A stretch of 64,000 bases of DNA from Mesorhizobium terrae (GTDB taxonomy: Bacteria > Pseudomonadota > Alphaproteobacteria > Rhizobiales > Rhizobiaceae): assembly GCF_008727715.1 (NCBI RefSeq), contig NZ_CP044218.1, positions 1,488,001-1,552,000 of the forward strand. Direction: 5' to 3'. A program made the translations under genes and the position numbers. This document shows positions 8,529 to 17,500 of the stretch, piece after piece (position 1 is the stretch's first letter; each line of letters starts with the position of its first letter). The notes under the pieces were generated by a model, which ran no database searches, was not told the DNA's origin, and saw nothing but the letters and a program-made list of their open reading frames with translations.

Positions 8529-9319
8529 TCGTGCTTCGCCGGCTCTATTTCGTGCTTGTCGCGCTGTTCCTGGCCGCGCCGCTGATCGTCGTCGCTGGCG
8601 TCTCGGTCAACCAGAAGCAGGAACTGACCTTCCCGCCAAAGGGCTTTTCGCTCTCCTGGTACGGGCAGATCTTCAACGATCCGGAATGGCGGCTGGCGCT
8701 GATCCATTCGGTCACGCTGGCTATCTGCTCGGCCGCGATCGCCGTTGCCATCGCGCTGCCGCTTGCCTGGTTCCTGTGGCGGCGCATCGCGCCCTGGGCG
8801 AACATCTTCCAGGTGCTTGGTCTCGCACCTTTCATCCTGCCGCCAGTCATCACCGCGCTCGGTTTCCTGAGCTTCTGGGCAACGGTCGGCCTGTTCGGGC
8901 AGTTCTATACGGCCATCATCAGCCATGCGATCTTCTTCGTGACGCTGCCGCTGGTCACGCTTTCGCTCGGCTTCGCGTCCATCGACCGTTCGCTGGTGGA
9001 AGCCGCCTCCACCATGGGCGCCGACGACCGTACCGTGCTGAAGACCGTGGTGTTGCCACTGATCCTGCCCTATCTGGTCTCGGGCTTCGCTTTTGCCTTT
9101 GTCTTGTCGCTCAACGAATATATCGTTGCCTACATGACTATCGGCTTCACCACCGAGACATTGCCGATCAAGATTTTCAACGCGCTGCGCTACGGCTACA
9201 CGCCGACCATGGCGGCGGTGTCGATCTTCTTCGTCACGGTCGCGGCGTTCGTGTTCGGCTCGATCGCCTATTTCGGCGACATCCGCCGGCTGCTTGGAGC
9301 GATGTCGTCGGATACCTGA
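8525..9319 (+). CDS. ABC transporter permease (PotC-like)
   Basis: This 264-residue second permease has about six helices and the EAA motif VEAASTMGADDRTVLKTVVL. The start at 8525 overlaps the previous stop codon (ATGA); the frame stays open further upstream but only as a shadow of the preceding gene. The N-terminus MIVLRRLYFVLVALFLAAPL is typical of PotC-type subunits. It is the last gene of the plus-strand unit that starts at 4236. Its stop codon lies in a palindrome shared with the convergent MATE gene. Confidence 0.93.
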   Translation: MIVLRRLYFVLVALFLAAPLIVVAGVSVNQKQELTFPPKGFSLSWYGQIFNDPEWRLALIHSVTLAICSAAIAVAIALPLAWFLWRRIAPWANIFQVLGLAPFILPPVITALGFLSFWATVGLFGQFYTAIISHAIFFVTLPLVTLSLGFASIDRSLVEAASTMGADDRTVLKTVVLPLILPYLVSGFAFAFVLSLNEYIVAYMTIGFTTETLPIKIFNALRYGYTPTMAAVSIFFVTVAAFVFGSIAYFGDIRRLLGAMSSDT

Positions 9320-9339
9320 TCCCGGGAAGCCGGGATCAG
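9316..9339. terminator. Shared palindrome spanning both convergent stop codons
   Basis: CTGATCCCGG and CCGGGATCAG form a perfect 10-base-pair stem closed by a GAAG loop. The permease stop codon (9317-9319) and the MATE stop codon (9336-9338, minus strand) are both inside the stem. There is no T-run on either strand, so it may act as a bidirectional end-protecting hairpin or a weak terminator. Confidence 0.5.
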
Positions 9340-10745
9340 TGCATCACGATCGGGCCGGTTCTTGCCGGCAGCCGGTCGCGACGCAACCAGCGGGTCAGCA
9401 GCAAAACGGCCACCACAGCCAGCCCTGTCGACAGACCCATCCAGATGCCGACCCCGGCAAAGCCAAAATGGAACGCAAGCAGCGCACCAAGCGGCAGCCC
9501 GACGCCCCAATAGCCGAACGCCGCGTAGATCATCGGCACGGTGGTGTCGTGCAGGCCGCGCAACATGCCGGCACCCACGGCCTGCGCGCCGTCGACGATC
9601 TGGAAAAGCGCGGCAAACGCCAGGAACGAGACGGCGAGGTCGACCACATGACCGTTCACCGGGTCGGCCACGTCGATGAAACCGCTGATCAATACGCGCG
9701 GCCAAAGCAGCATGGTGAGCGCTGTCAGCGACATGAAGCCGACACCCATCGCATAGGAGGTCCAGCCGGCACGGGTAACACCCTCCGGGTCACCGGCGCC
9801 ATGGGCCAGCCCCACCCGCACGGTGACTGCTTGGTTGAGACCGAGCGGCACCATGAAGCTGATCGAGGCGATCTGCAGGGCGATGGCATGCGCCGCCAGC
9901 GACGGCGCGTTGATCAAGCCCATCAGGAAGGCAGCGGCATTGAAGATCGTCACCTCGAAGGCCAGAATACCGGCAATCGGCAAGCCAAGCTTGAGCAGCG
10001 CCTTGAAGCGCGGCCAGTCGGGTCGCCAGAAACGGCCAAACAGGTGATAGCGACGGAACTTCTTCTCCAGCGTCACCACGAGCACCATGCCGACGAACAT
10101 CAGCACCGACGAGATGGTCGTGGCCAGTCCGGAACCGGCAATGCCAAGACGGGGCGCGCCGAGATTGCCGAACATGAACATCCAGTTCAGCAGCACGTTG
10201 GTTGCCACGGCGACGAAGACGATGACTAGCGCCCAGCCTGGGCGCTCAAGCGCGGAGATGAAGGAGCGCAGCACGATGTAGCCATAGAAGGGCAACACAG
10301 CCCACTGCAGCCAGCGCAGATAGATGCCCGCCTGGTGGGCGAGCGCCGGCTCCTGCCCCATGGCAAGCAGGATCTTTTCGCCGTTCCAAAGGAATATCCA
10401 GACCGGGATGGCGATAAGGACGGCCAGCCACAGGCCCTGGCGCACCGTGCGGCGCACATCGCGCACTGAATGGCGGAAACGCCCGAGTTCCGTCGCCATC
10501 ATCGGCGAGGTGGCCAGCATCAGGCCGAGGCCAAAGATCAACGGCATGAAATAGAGGTTTGAGCCGAGCGCGCCGGCGGCGAGCGTGTCGGACCCCAGCC
10601 TGCCCATCATCATCACGTCGGTGGCCGTCATCGCCGTCTGGCCGAGATTTGTCAGCACCATCGGCCAAGCAAGCGACAGCGTCGCCTTGATTTCGGAGCG
10701 CCAGAGGCTTCCCGGCGCTCTCACGCCGGCTTCGATCGCGGACAT
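9336..10745 (-). CDS. MATE-family multidrug/cation antiporter (NorM-like)
   Basis: This 469-residue inner-membrane efflux protein has the 12-helix pattern of MatE transporters in two halves. The N-terminus [20 protein letters not shown] is the usual first MATE helix with a family Pro, followed by [19 protein letters not shown]. Such proteins use a sodium or proton gradient to export drugs or metabolites. The ATG at 10745 has a weak GTAGAG sequence upstream. It is a single gene, convergent with the ABC operon, and shares no obvious operon partner. The substrate cannot be told. Confidence 0.93.
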   Translation of the reverse strand: MSAIEAGVRAPGSLWRSEIKATLSLAWPMVLTNLGQTAMTATDVMMMGRLGSDTLAAGALGSNLYFMPLIFGLGLMLATSPMMATELGRFRHSVRDVRRTVRQGLWLAVLIAIPVWIFLWNGEKILLAMGQEPALAHQAGIYLRWLQWAVLPFYGYIVLRSFISALERPGWALVIVFVAVATNVLLNWMFMFGNLGAPRLGIAGSGLATTISSVLMFVGMVLVVTLEKKFRRYHLFGRFWRPDWPRFKALLKLGLPIAGILAFEVTIFNAAAFLMGLINAPSLAAHAIALQIASISFMVPLGLNQAVTVRVGLAHGAGDPEGVTRAGWTSYAMGVGFMSLTALTMLLWPRVLISGFIDVADPVNGHVVDLAVSFLAFAALFQIVDGAQAVGAGMLRGLHDTTVPMIYAAFGYWGVGLPLGALLAFHFGFAGVGIWMGLSTGLAVVAVLLLTRWLRRDRLPARTGPIVMH

Positions 10746-10912
10746 TGTCTCTACGTCCCATTGCGGTGCGTCGGCATCAGCCGGAAACCGCGTCTGGCCG
10801 GAAACGGGATGGTTGCCGGCTGAATTGCGGTTTTCGTTGAATGCCGGAACCTTGGCAAGGGCCCGTGGCTACGAAAAATTGATCCAGAGCGACCGTTCAA
10901 GACCGCGCTTCC

Positions 10913-10948
10913 AAAAAGAAACCCGCGCAGGTGGCATCCTGCGCGGGT
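10913..10948 (-). terminator. Rho-independent terminator of the AapJ-like gene
   Basis: ACCCGCGCAGG (10921-10931) and CCTGCGCGGGT (10938-10948) form a perfect 11-base-pair stem with a 6-base loop. On the minus strand the stem is followed by TTCTTTTT. It lies 30 bases after the stop codon of the binding-protein gene at 10979. Confidence 0.9.
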
Positions 10949-10978
10949 CTTAGGAATTGATATCGGCAGAAACCGCGA

Positions 10979-11995
10979 TCAGCGCAGCGGCGGCGCGTAC
11001 ATCAACCCGCCCGCGTTCCAGAGCTTGTTGATGCCGCGATCGATCTTCAACGCGCTCGACTGGCCGAGATTGCGTTCGAACATCTCGCCGTAATTGCCGA
11101 CCTTGGAGACGATGTTGTAGGCGAAGCGCGGATCGAGCCCCAGTTGCTGGCCATTGTCGCCCTCGACACCGAGGAAGCGCTTGATGGCCGGGTTTTGCGA
11201 AGCCAGCCCGGCTTCTGCGTTCTTCTGCGTCACGCCGAGTTCCTCGGCCTCAAGCAGAGCGAAGAGGGTCCAACGCACGATGTTGAACCACTTGTCGTCG
11301 GCCTGGCGCACGGCAGGACCAAGCGGCTCCTTGGAGATGATCTCCGGCAGCACGGTATAGGCTTCGGGATTGGTCAGCTTGAGACGCTGCGCATAGAGCG
11401 CGGAAGCATCGGTAGTGTAGACGTCGCAGCGGCCGGTATCGAAGGCCTTGATGATGCCGTCGGCGGAATCGATCACCACCGGTTCGTATTTCAGCTTGTT
11501 GGCGCTGAAATAGTCGGCGGTGTTCTGCTCGGTCGTGGTGCCCTGCTCGGCGCAGACGGTCGCGCCGGAAAGCTTCAGCGCGCTGTCCACGCCGATATCC
11601 TTGCGCACCATGAAACCCTGGCCGTCATAATAGATGGTACCGACGAAGTGGATGCCGATGCCGGCATCGCGCGACAGGGTCCAGGTGGTCTGGCGCGACA
11701 ACAGATCGACGGTGCCCGACTGCAGCGCCGTGAAGCGCTCCTTGGTCGACAACGGCACGAAGCTGACCTTGTCCGGGTCGCCCAGAACAGCGGCGGCAAC
11801 GGCACGACAGAAATCGATATCAAAGCCGTGCCATTTGCCGGCGTCATCCGGTGCCGAGAAGCCGGCGACGCCCTGGCTGACGCCACAGGTGACAGTGCCG
11901 CGCTGCTTGACGATGTCCAGCGTGTCGGCGACCGCCGGGACGGCCATTGTCGCCGAGCCGGCGAGCAGTGTCGCTGCGAATAGATGTTTCTTCAT
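10979..11995 (-). CDS. AapJ-like amino-acid ABC transporter substrate-binding protein
   Basis: This 338-residue periplasmic protein of the general L-amino-acid (AapJ/BztA) family has a signal peptide, residues 1-23 ending AVA. Family landmarks are GVAGFSAPDDAGKWHGFDID, FCRAVAAAVLGDP, TALQSGTVDLLSRQTTWT, and the C-terminal GNYGEMFERNLG. The start at 11995 is preceded by GGAGGAG at ideal spacing; a frame open to 12043 is less likely. The expected permease and ATPase genes (aapQMP) are not nearby, so it either borrows a complex encoded elsewhere or acts as a sensor. It lies downstream of the three-domain aminotransferase fusion on the same strand, which suggests uptake of that enzyme's substrate. 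Confidence 0.92.
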   Translation of the reverse strand: MKKHLFAATLLAGSATMAVPAVADTLDIVKQRGTVTCGVSQGVAGFSAPDDAGKWHGFDIDFCRAVAAAVLGDPDKVSFVPLSTKERFTALQSGTVDLLSRQTTWTLSRDAGIGIHFVGTIYYDGQGFMVRKDIGVDSALKLSGATVCAEQGTTTEQNTADYFSANKLKYEPVVIDSADGIIKAFDTGRCDVYTTDASALYAQRLKLTNPEAYTVLPEIISKEPLGPAVRQADDKWFNIVRWTLFALLEAEELGVTQKNAEAGLASQNPAIKRFLGVEGDNGQQLGLDPRFAYNIVSKVGNYGEMFERNLGQSSALKIDRGINKLWNAGGLMYAPPLR

Positions 11996-12015
11996 GTTCT
12001 CCTCCCTGGTTGTTC

Positions 12016-12057
12016 GAGGCAAAGCCTCTCCTGACGCCGGCACGGCAGCGCCGGCGT
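12016..12057 (-). other. Two hairpins in the leader of the AapJ-like gene
   Basis: GAGGCAAAGCCTC (12016-12028) and the pair ACGCCGGC/GCCGGCGT (12034-12041 and 12050-12057) lie in the 132-base gap between the fusion gene and the binding-protein gene. No T-run follows either. They may separate expression of the two genes. Confidence 0.35.
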
Positions 12058-12127
12058 TGATCGATTGTCCTGCTGTGAATTCACCTGCCGGCCGATGCCG
12101 CCAGGCGAAACTGTCGTCGCGAACCGG

Positions 12128-15100
12128 CTAACGTTCGGCCAGCACCGCTGCGAAGGTCTCGTCCAGAGCGCTCACCAGATGATCGGCATTGGCACGGCTG
12201 AAGATCATCGGAGGACGCATCTTGAGCACATTGTCGTGTGGCCCCTCCGTGCCGATCAGCACGCCGCGCGCCCGGACACCGTCATTGATGCGGCGGGCGA
12301 GTGCGGTTGCTGGAGCCTTGGTCTTGCGGTCCTCGACCAGCTCGATGCCGAGGAAAAGGCCCATGCCGCGAACGTCGCCGATGATGTCGTAGCGCGCCTG
12401 CAATTCACGGAAACGGTCCATGAGATAGGTGCCGACCTCGGCCGCGTTCTGGCGCAGACCGTCTCGCTCGATCACGTCCAACACCGCCAGCCCTGCTGCG
12501 CAGGACACCGGGTTGCCGCCGAAGGTGTTGAAATACTCCATGCCGTTGTTGAAGGAGGTGGCGATCTCCTTGGTGGTGACCAGAGCCGCCATCGGATGGC
12601 CGTTGCCGATCGGCTTGCCCATGGTGACGATGTCGGGCACCACCCCTTGCGTCTCGAACGCCCACCAATGCGTGCCGACACGGCCGAAACCGACCTGCAC
12701 CTCGTCGGCCACGCAGACGCCGCCGGCGGCGCGGACCAAGGCGTAGACTTCCTTCAGGTAACCTTCCGGCAGGAATACCTGACCAGCGACGCTGGGGATC
12801 GATTCCGCCATGAACAGTGCCGGGGCGCGACCCTGGCTGGCCATTGCCGCGATCTGCTCGGCGATGCTTTCGGCGAAGCGTCTGGCGTGTTCTTCGGCCG
12901 GCCAGTCGCCCGGCGCGCGATAGCTGTCGGGAATGACCGCTTCGAAGACATGCGCCGGCCGACCCTTTCCGCCCTTGCGCTTGTATTTGTACGGGCTGAG
13001 GTCGATCAGCTCCTGCGTCGTGCCATGATAAGCCCAGTCGAGCACGATGGCGTCGGAGCGGCCGGTATGGGTGCGCGCCATGCGCAGCATCAGGCTGTTG
13101 GCCTCGCTGCCGGAGCAGGCGAAGGACGCCACCGAAAGCCCCTCGGGCAGCGTCGCTGTGAGGCGTTCCGCGTAGGTGACGATCGCATCGTGCAGATAGC
13201 GCGTGTTGGTGTTGAGCTTCGCCGCCTGCCGGGCAATCGCCTCAACCACGTCGGGATGGGCGTGGCCGAGATGACAGACATTGTTGAAGCAGTCGAGATA
13301 GGCGCGACCACGGTCGTCGATCAGCCAAGGACCCTCGCCGCGCACAAACTTGATCGGTTGCGAGTAGGAGATCGACAGGTTCGGCAACAGCGCGGTCTTG
13401 CGCGCAGCCACGATCTCGGGGCGAGTGCGGCCGGTCTGCACGAATGTCTCCGGCGGGATACCGGCGAGTTCGGCGGCATCAGGGAAGAGCTCGCGCCAAA
13501 CCTCGAGATAGCGCGCCTCGCCGACGCCCAGAATGTCACGCGCGGCAAGCTGCGGGTCCGCCGATATCTGGAAATGCAGATGCGGCGCCCAGCCGCCGTT
13601 CTCGGCGGCAACGCCCATCTCGCCGACGATAGCGCCGGCTTCCAGGCGCTGACCCGGCTTCAGCCGCGACATCGCCTCATGCGCGAGATGCCCCCACAGC
13701 GTCACGAAGGGCGGACAGCCTTCCGGCCGATGTTCCAGCGCCACCAGGCAGCCGTAACCCAGCCGGTCTTCTTCGATCTCGACGCTATTCACCGTGGCGG
13801 CGAGCGGCGTGCGGACCCTGGTTCCGGCCGGCATGAACAGGTCGAGGCCGAGATGATGGATGCGACGCACGCCTTCGATGAAACGCGAGCGGAACATGTC
13901 GCTGGCATAGACCGTGCGCGCCTCGCCCCACGGACCAATCCCGAGCTCGATGTTGTTTTCGGCGCTATAAGCATCCCACCAGGCACTAGCTTTCGCCGGC
14001 TGCTCGGCCGCCGAGGCGACCGTCATCGGGTGCTGCGGGTCGCCATAAGGAACCAGCGCCTTGACCAGCGTCGCCGGATGGCGATCGAGGATCGGGACAA
14101 GTTGCTTGCGGTTGGTGGAAATCCAGGCAGCGAGCGAGCGAGCGCCGGGTGCCGCATCGAAGCCGCAGGCGTGGCGCAGGATCGCCGTTGCGAAACGCGG
14201 GTTCATCGCATCGAGCCGGCGCAGCATGCGCCAGGCCGGCGCCTCGCTGATCGCCAGATAGGGATTGTCGCCGGTCTGCTGCCGGCGCAGCGCCGACAAT
14301 GTGACGCTGGTAACCAGCCGCATCGCGATCAGGTCGAAGAGGAGGTCCACCTCTTCCTCGCGCAGCGGATATTCGGCGTGGAAGCCGGCAGCGAGTTTGG
14401 CCGCGGCGCCGATCGGGTCCTCGGTATCGAGAATGGCATAGGCGCAGGCAACCGCGACTTCCGCGATCAGCGGCGCATGCAGGGCATCGCCGAAATCGAT
14501 GAGGCCGACGACGTGGGCCTGATCGTCGGCATCGACCAGCACGTTCCAGTCGTTGGCGTCGTTGTGGATGACCTGCGCGCGCAATGCCGGCAGGCGCGGT
14601 GCAACTTCGGCGTCGAAGCGGTCGAGGAAACGCTCGAGCAGCGCGCGGTCATTCGCATCGAGCACATGCTCCAGGCGACGGCGCGAGGCACCGGCACGGC
14701 GGATGTCCCAGTCGAAGCTGCGCAACGCGCCCGGGTGAATGAAGCCCTGCAAGGCACGATCGAGCCGGCCGAGCGCGCGGCCAAGGCTGTCGAGAGTTTC
14801 AGGCGTGCGTTCCGCTTCGGCCAGCGGCTTGCCAGGCAGCCACGAAACCAGCCGCAACGCGTGCTTTGCGCCATTGCTATCCGCGGCAAAAGCCAGCGTG
14901 GTGTTGTCCAGCGTCTTCCTGAGCGTCGGGACAGCGAGATTGGCGCCGGTACGCGCAAGATGATCGAGCAGCGCGGTCTGGAACTCGCTTTCGCTGCGCG
15001 GTTCGCTGGCGTTGACGACCTTCAGGATCCAGTCGCCCTCTTCGGAGGCCAGCCTGAAGTTCTGGTCGCGCTCGCTGTCGAGGTTACCAACCGAACCGGT

Positions 15101-15178
15101 CACACCGAAATGACTCGCCGCGAGCGCCCTCGCCTCGACCAGGGAGAAATTGGGTGCCGGGTGGGTAATGTTGGTCAT
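12128..15178 (-). CDS. Three-domain fusion: APH-type kinase, M23 peptidase-like, class III aminotransferase/phospho-lyase
   Basis: This 1016-residue protein has three parts. Residues about 1-350 are an aminoglycoside-phosphotransferase-fold small-molecule kinase with catalytic HNDANDWN (205-212) and IDFGD (227-231). Residues about 400-545 are an M23/LytM-like domain that keeps the zinc ligands HHLGLD (441-446) and HLH (533-535). Residues about 590-1016 are a class III PLP enzyme with CSGSEAN (688-694), DEVQVGFGR and lysine K855 in GKPIGNG. Eukaryotic relatives of the two ends are hydroxylysine kinase and the phospho-lyases for phosphoethanolamine or phosphohydroxylysine, so phosphorylation followed by phosphate elimination of an amino alcohol is likely. 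No signal peptide is present. The ATG at 15178 is preferred over a GTG at 15214; neither has a strong ribosome site. An Lrp-type gene is divergent. Confidence 0.88.
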   Translation of the reverse strand: MTNITHPAPNFSLVEARALAASHFGVTGSVGNLDSERDQNFRLASEEGDWILKVVNASEPRSESEFQTALLDHLARTGANLAVPTLRKTLDNTTLAFAADSNGAKHALRLVSWLPGKPLAEAERTPETLDSLGRALGRLDRALQGFIHPGALRSFDWDIRRAGASRRRLEHVLDANDRALLERFLDRFDAEVAPRLPALRAQVIHNDANDWNVLVDADDQAHVVGLIDFGDALHAPLIAEVAVACAYAILDTEDPIGAAAKLAAGFHAEYPLREEEVDLLFDLIAMRLVTSVTLSALRRQQTGDNPYLAISEAPAWRMLRRLDAMNPRFATAILRHACGFDAAPGARSLAAWISTNRKQLVPILDRHPATLVKALVPYGDPQHPMTVASAAEQPAKASAWWDAYSAENNIELGIGPWGEARTVYASDMFRSRFIEGVRRIHHLGLDLFMPAGTRVRTPLAATVNSVEIEEDRLGYGCLVALEHRPEGCPPFVTLWGHLAHEAMSRLKPGQRLEAGAIVGEMGVAAENGGWAPHLHFQISADPQLAARDILGVGEARYLEVWRELFPDAAELAGIPPETFVQTGRTRPEIVAARKTALLPNLSISYSQPIKFVRGEGPWLIDDRGRAYLDCFNNVCHLGHAHPDVVEAIARQAAKLNTNTRYLHDAIVTYAERLTATLPEGLSVASFACSGSEANSLMLRMARTHTGRSDAIVLDWAYHGTTQELIDLSPYKYKRKGGKGRPAHVFEAVIPDSYRAPGDWPAEEHARRFAESIAEQIAAMASQGRAPALFMAESIPSVAGQVFLPEGYLKEVYALVRAAGGVCVADEVQVGFGRVGTHWWAFETQGVVPDIVTMGKPIGNGHPMAALVTTKEIATSFNNGMEYFNTFGGNPVSCAAGLAVLDVIERDGLRQNAAEVGTYLMDRFRELQARYDIIGDVRGMGLFLGIELVEDRKTKAPATALARRINDGVRARGVLIGTEGPHDNVLKMRPPMIFSRANADHLVSALDETFAAVLAER

Positions 15179-15251
15179 CGCAGGTCCGGATTTGATCTTG
15201 ATGGAGCTTGGCACGCGCCGAAAAACCGGGCATCTGGCAAAACGTCGGTTG

Positions 15252-15281
15252 GACCGGCACTATGCCTGCTTCGACCGGCAC
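15252..15281. promoter_or_regulatory. Direct repeats in the lrp/fusion divergent promoter
   Basis: GACCGGCAC occurs at 15252-15260 and again at 15273-15281, so the copies are 21 bases apart, two helical turns on one DNA face. They lie in the 127-base gap between the divergent fusion gene and the Lrp-type regulator. Lrp/AsnC octamers bind in-phase sites, so these are candidate operators. Confidence 0.4.
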
Positions 15282-15305
15282 ATTAACGGCGCATGGAAAT
15301 CGGCC

Positions 15306-15740
15306 ATGAAGGAACTCGACGCCAAGGACCGGGACATCCTCGCGATCCTCTCGAAGGAGGCGCGCATTCCGCTCAAGACGCTGGCTGCAAGGATCGGGCT
15401 CTCGCGCAGCGCCACCAGCGAACGCGTGGCGCTGCTTGAAAAAAGCGGTGTCATCCGCGGCTATCGCGCCGATATCGGGCAACTGGAGCAAAACCAGGTT
15501 TTCGCCTTCCTGATGGTGACGCTGGTGCGCACACCGTCCATCGGTATGCTCGACCAACTGGCGCGTCATCCCGAGGTCAGGCGCGTATCCTCCATCTCCG
15601 GCCAGGTCGACCTCGTCGTCGAGGTGGAAGTGCCGTCCATCGACCGGCTGAACACGCTGCGCGATCTGATCGCCTCGCACCAGAGCGTCGAGGACCTGAC
15701 TTCGCTGATCGTGCTCAGGCGCGATATCGATCGTATCTGA
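15306..15740 (+). CDS. Lrp/AsnC-family transcriptional regulator
   Basis: This 144-residue regulator has a helix-turn-helix at residues 5-60 (LDAKDRDILAILSKEARIPL, then LAARIGLSRSATSERVALLE) and a RAM-type effector domain in the C-terminal half. The frame is open to 15150, but the start at 15306 with GGAAA upstream gives the normal Lrp length. It is divergent from the three-domain fusion gene, which is probably its target. The ligand is probably an amino acid or amino alcohol handled by that enzyme; this is inference from position. Confidence 0.9.
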   Translation: MKELDAKDRDILAILSKEARIPLKTLAARIGLSRSATSERVALLEKSGVIRGYRADIGQLEQNQVFAFLMVTLVRTPSIGMLDQLARHPEVRRVSSISGQVDLVVEVEVPSIDRLNTLRDLIASHQSVEDLTSLIVLRRDIDRI

Positions 15741-15773
15741 CCACCTGGCCAGCCCCGTCGCGACGGTGATTTG

Positions 15774-17432
15774 TCAACGCACGCCCTTGGCGGTAGCGCG
15801 GCCGGCGCCGCGGCCCGAGAAGATGCAGCCGCCGAGGAAGGTGCCTTCGAGCGCGGCATAGCCATGCACACCGCCGCCGCCGAAACCGGCCACCTCGCCA
15901 ACGGCATAAAGGCCCTCGACCGGTTGGCCGTCCGCACCCAGCACACGGCTGTCGAGATCGGTCTGCAAGCCGCCCAATGTCTTGCGGGTGAGGATGTTCA
16001 GCCGCACCGCGATCAGCGGTCCGTTGGCGGGATCGAGTATCTTGTGCGGCTTGGCGGTACGGATCAGCTTGTCGCCGAGATAATTGCGCGCGCCGCGCAG
16101 TGCCATCACCTGCATGTCCTTGGAGAACGGATTGTCGAGCTGCATGTCGCGCGCCCGGATTTCGCGCTCCACCTGGCCGATATCAAGCAAGGGTTCGCCG
16201 CCGGCCAGCCCGTTCATGCGCGCAACCAATGCCGGCAATTCGCGCTCGACAATGAAGTCCTCGCCCTTGTCGAGGAAGGCTTTTACCGGCCCCGGAATGC
16301 CGGAGGTGGCGCGCCCGATCACCTGGCGCCAGCTCTTGTTGGTCAGATCGGGGTTCTGCTCGGAGCCTGAAAGCGCGAACTCCTTGCGGATGATCTTCTC
16401 GGTCAGGATGAACCATGAATAGTCGAAGCCGGTCTTCATGATATGGGCGAGCGTGCCCAGCGTATCGAAACCGGGATAGAGCGGCACCGGCAGCCGCTTG
16501 CCGCGCGCGTCCAGCCAGATCGACGACGGGCCGGGCAGGATGCGGATGGCGTGATCGGTCCAGATCGGCGCCCAGTTCCTGATACCTTCGACATAGTGCC
16601 ACATGCGGTCGCGGTTGATGATCGAGCCGCCGGCGCTTTCGGTGATTGCCAGCATGCGCCCGTCGACATAGTCGGGCACGCCGGTGATCATGCGTTTCGG
16701 CGCCTTGCCGAGCCGCTCCGGCCAATTCCTACGGACCAGATCGTGATTGCCGCCGATGCCGCCGGAAGCCACGATGACGGCTTGCGCCTTGAAGGCGAAA
16801 TCGCCGGCGACAGTGCGCGCGCTCTTATGACCGCGCTCGACGCTGCTTTCCTCCAGAACCTCGCCGCGTACGCCATCGATCGCCGTGCCGCTTTTCGTCA
16901 GCTCGCTGACGCGATGACGGAATTTGAAGGTAATCAGCCCCTGCTTCTCGGCCTCGCGCACCCTCAGGACGAAAGGTTCCAGCACGCCCGGGCCCGTGCC
17001 CCAGGTGACGTGGAAGCGCGGCACCGAATTGCCGTGCCCCACCGCATTGCCGCCGCCGCGCTCGGCCCAGCCGACGACGGGAAAGAACTTGATGCCGCGT
17101 TCGGAAAGCCAGGCGCGTTTCTCGCCGGCGGCGAAGCCGACATAGGCCTTGGCCCATTCGCGCGGCCAATGATCCTCGGGACGATCGAAGGCGGCCGTCC
17201 CCAGCCAGTCCTCGAGTGCGAGATCGTGGGAATCGCGGATGCGCATGCGCCGCTGTTCGGGCGAATCGACCAGGAACAGGCCACCAAACGACCAGAAGGC
17301 CTGCCCACCGAGCGATTGCCGCGGCTCCTGGTCGACGATGATGACCTTCTTGCCCGCCTCAGCGAGTTCGGCAGCGGCAACCAGCCCGGCAAGGCCGGCA
17401 CCGACGATGATGACATCTGCGTCGTAGGCCAT
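15774..17432 (-). CDS. FAD-binding dehydrogenase (fumarate reductase/KsdD-like flavoprotein)
   Basis: This 552-residue flavoprotein has an N-terminal FAD fold, VIIVGAGLAGLVAAAELAEAG (residues 8-28) ending in an acidic second strand (VIIVDQE). The C-terminal FAD motif is GLYAVGEVAGFGGGGVHGY. It resembles the FAD_binding_2 family that includes fumarate reductase flavoprotein and 3-ketosteroid dehydrogenase, and more exactly a set of uncharacterised bacterial dehydrogenases. No export signal is seen. GGGAGGGG precedes the ATG. It lies 68 bases after the Gfo/Idh/MocA gene on the same strand. The substrate is unknown. Confidence 0.88.
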   Translation of the reverse strand: MAYDADVIIVGAGLAGLVAAAELAEAGKKVIIVDQEPRQSLGGQAFWSFGGLFLVDSPEQRRMRIRDSHDLALEDWLGTAAFDRPEDHWPREWAKAYVGFAAGEKRAWLSERGIKFFPVVGWAERGGGNAVGHGNSVPRFHVTWGTGPGVLEPFVLRVREAEKQGLITFKFRHRVSELTKSGTAIDGVRGEVLEESSVERGHKSARTVAGDFAFKAQAVIVASGGIGGNHDLVRRNWPERLGKAPKRMITGVPDYVDGRMLAITESAGGSIINRDRMWHYVEGIRNWAPIWTDHAIRILPGPSSIWLDARGKRLPVPLYPGFDTLGTLAHIMKTGFDYSWFILTEKIIRKEFALSGSEQNPDLTNKSWRQVIGRATSGIPGPVKAFLDKGEDFIVERELPALVARMNGLAGGEPLLDIGQVEREIRARDMQLDNPFSKDMQVMALRGARNYLGDKLIRTAKPHKILDPANGPLIAVRLNILTRKTLGGLQTDLDSRVLGADGQPVEGLYAVGEVAGFGGGGVHGYAALEGTFLGGCIFSGRGAGRATAKGVR

Positions 17433-17500
17433 CGTTCCCCTCCCATCCAGCGCCTACGCCCAGCCCGTTCTCCATCCCGGCCGGCCGTCGCGTGTCGTCG

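Noticed and set aside
12065..15286. Very long plus-strand open frame (1073 codons) antisense to the aminotransferase fusion
   Set aside because: It reads as an Arg/Gly/Asp/His-rich shadow of the GC-rich minus-strand gene and has no domain. The minus-strand frame has complete catalytic motifs.
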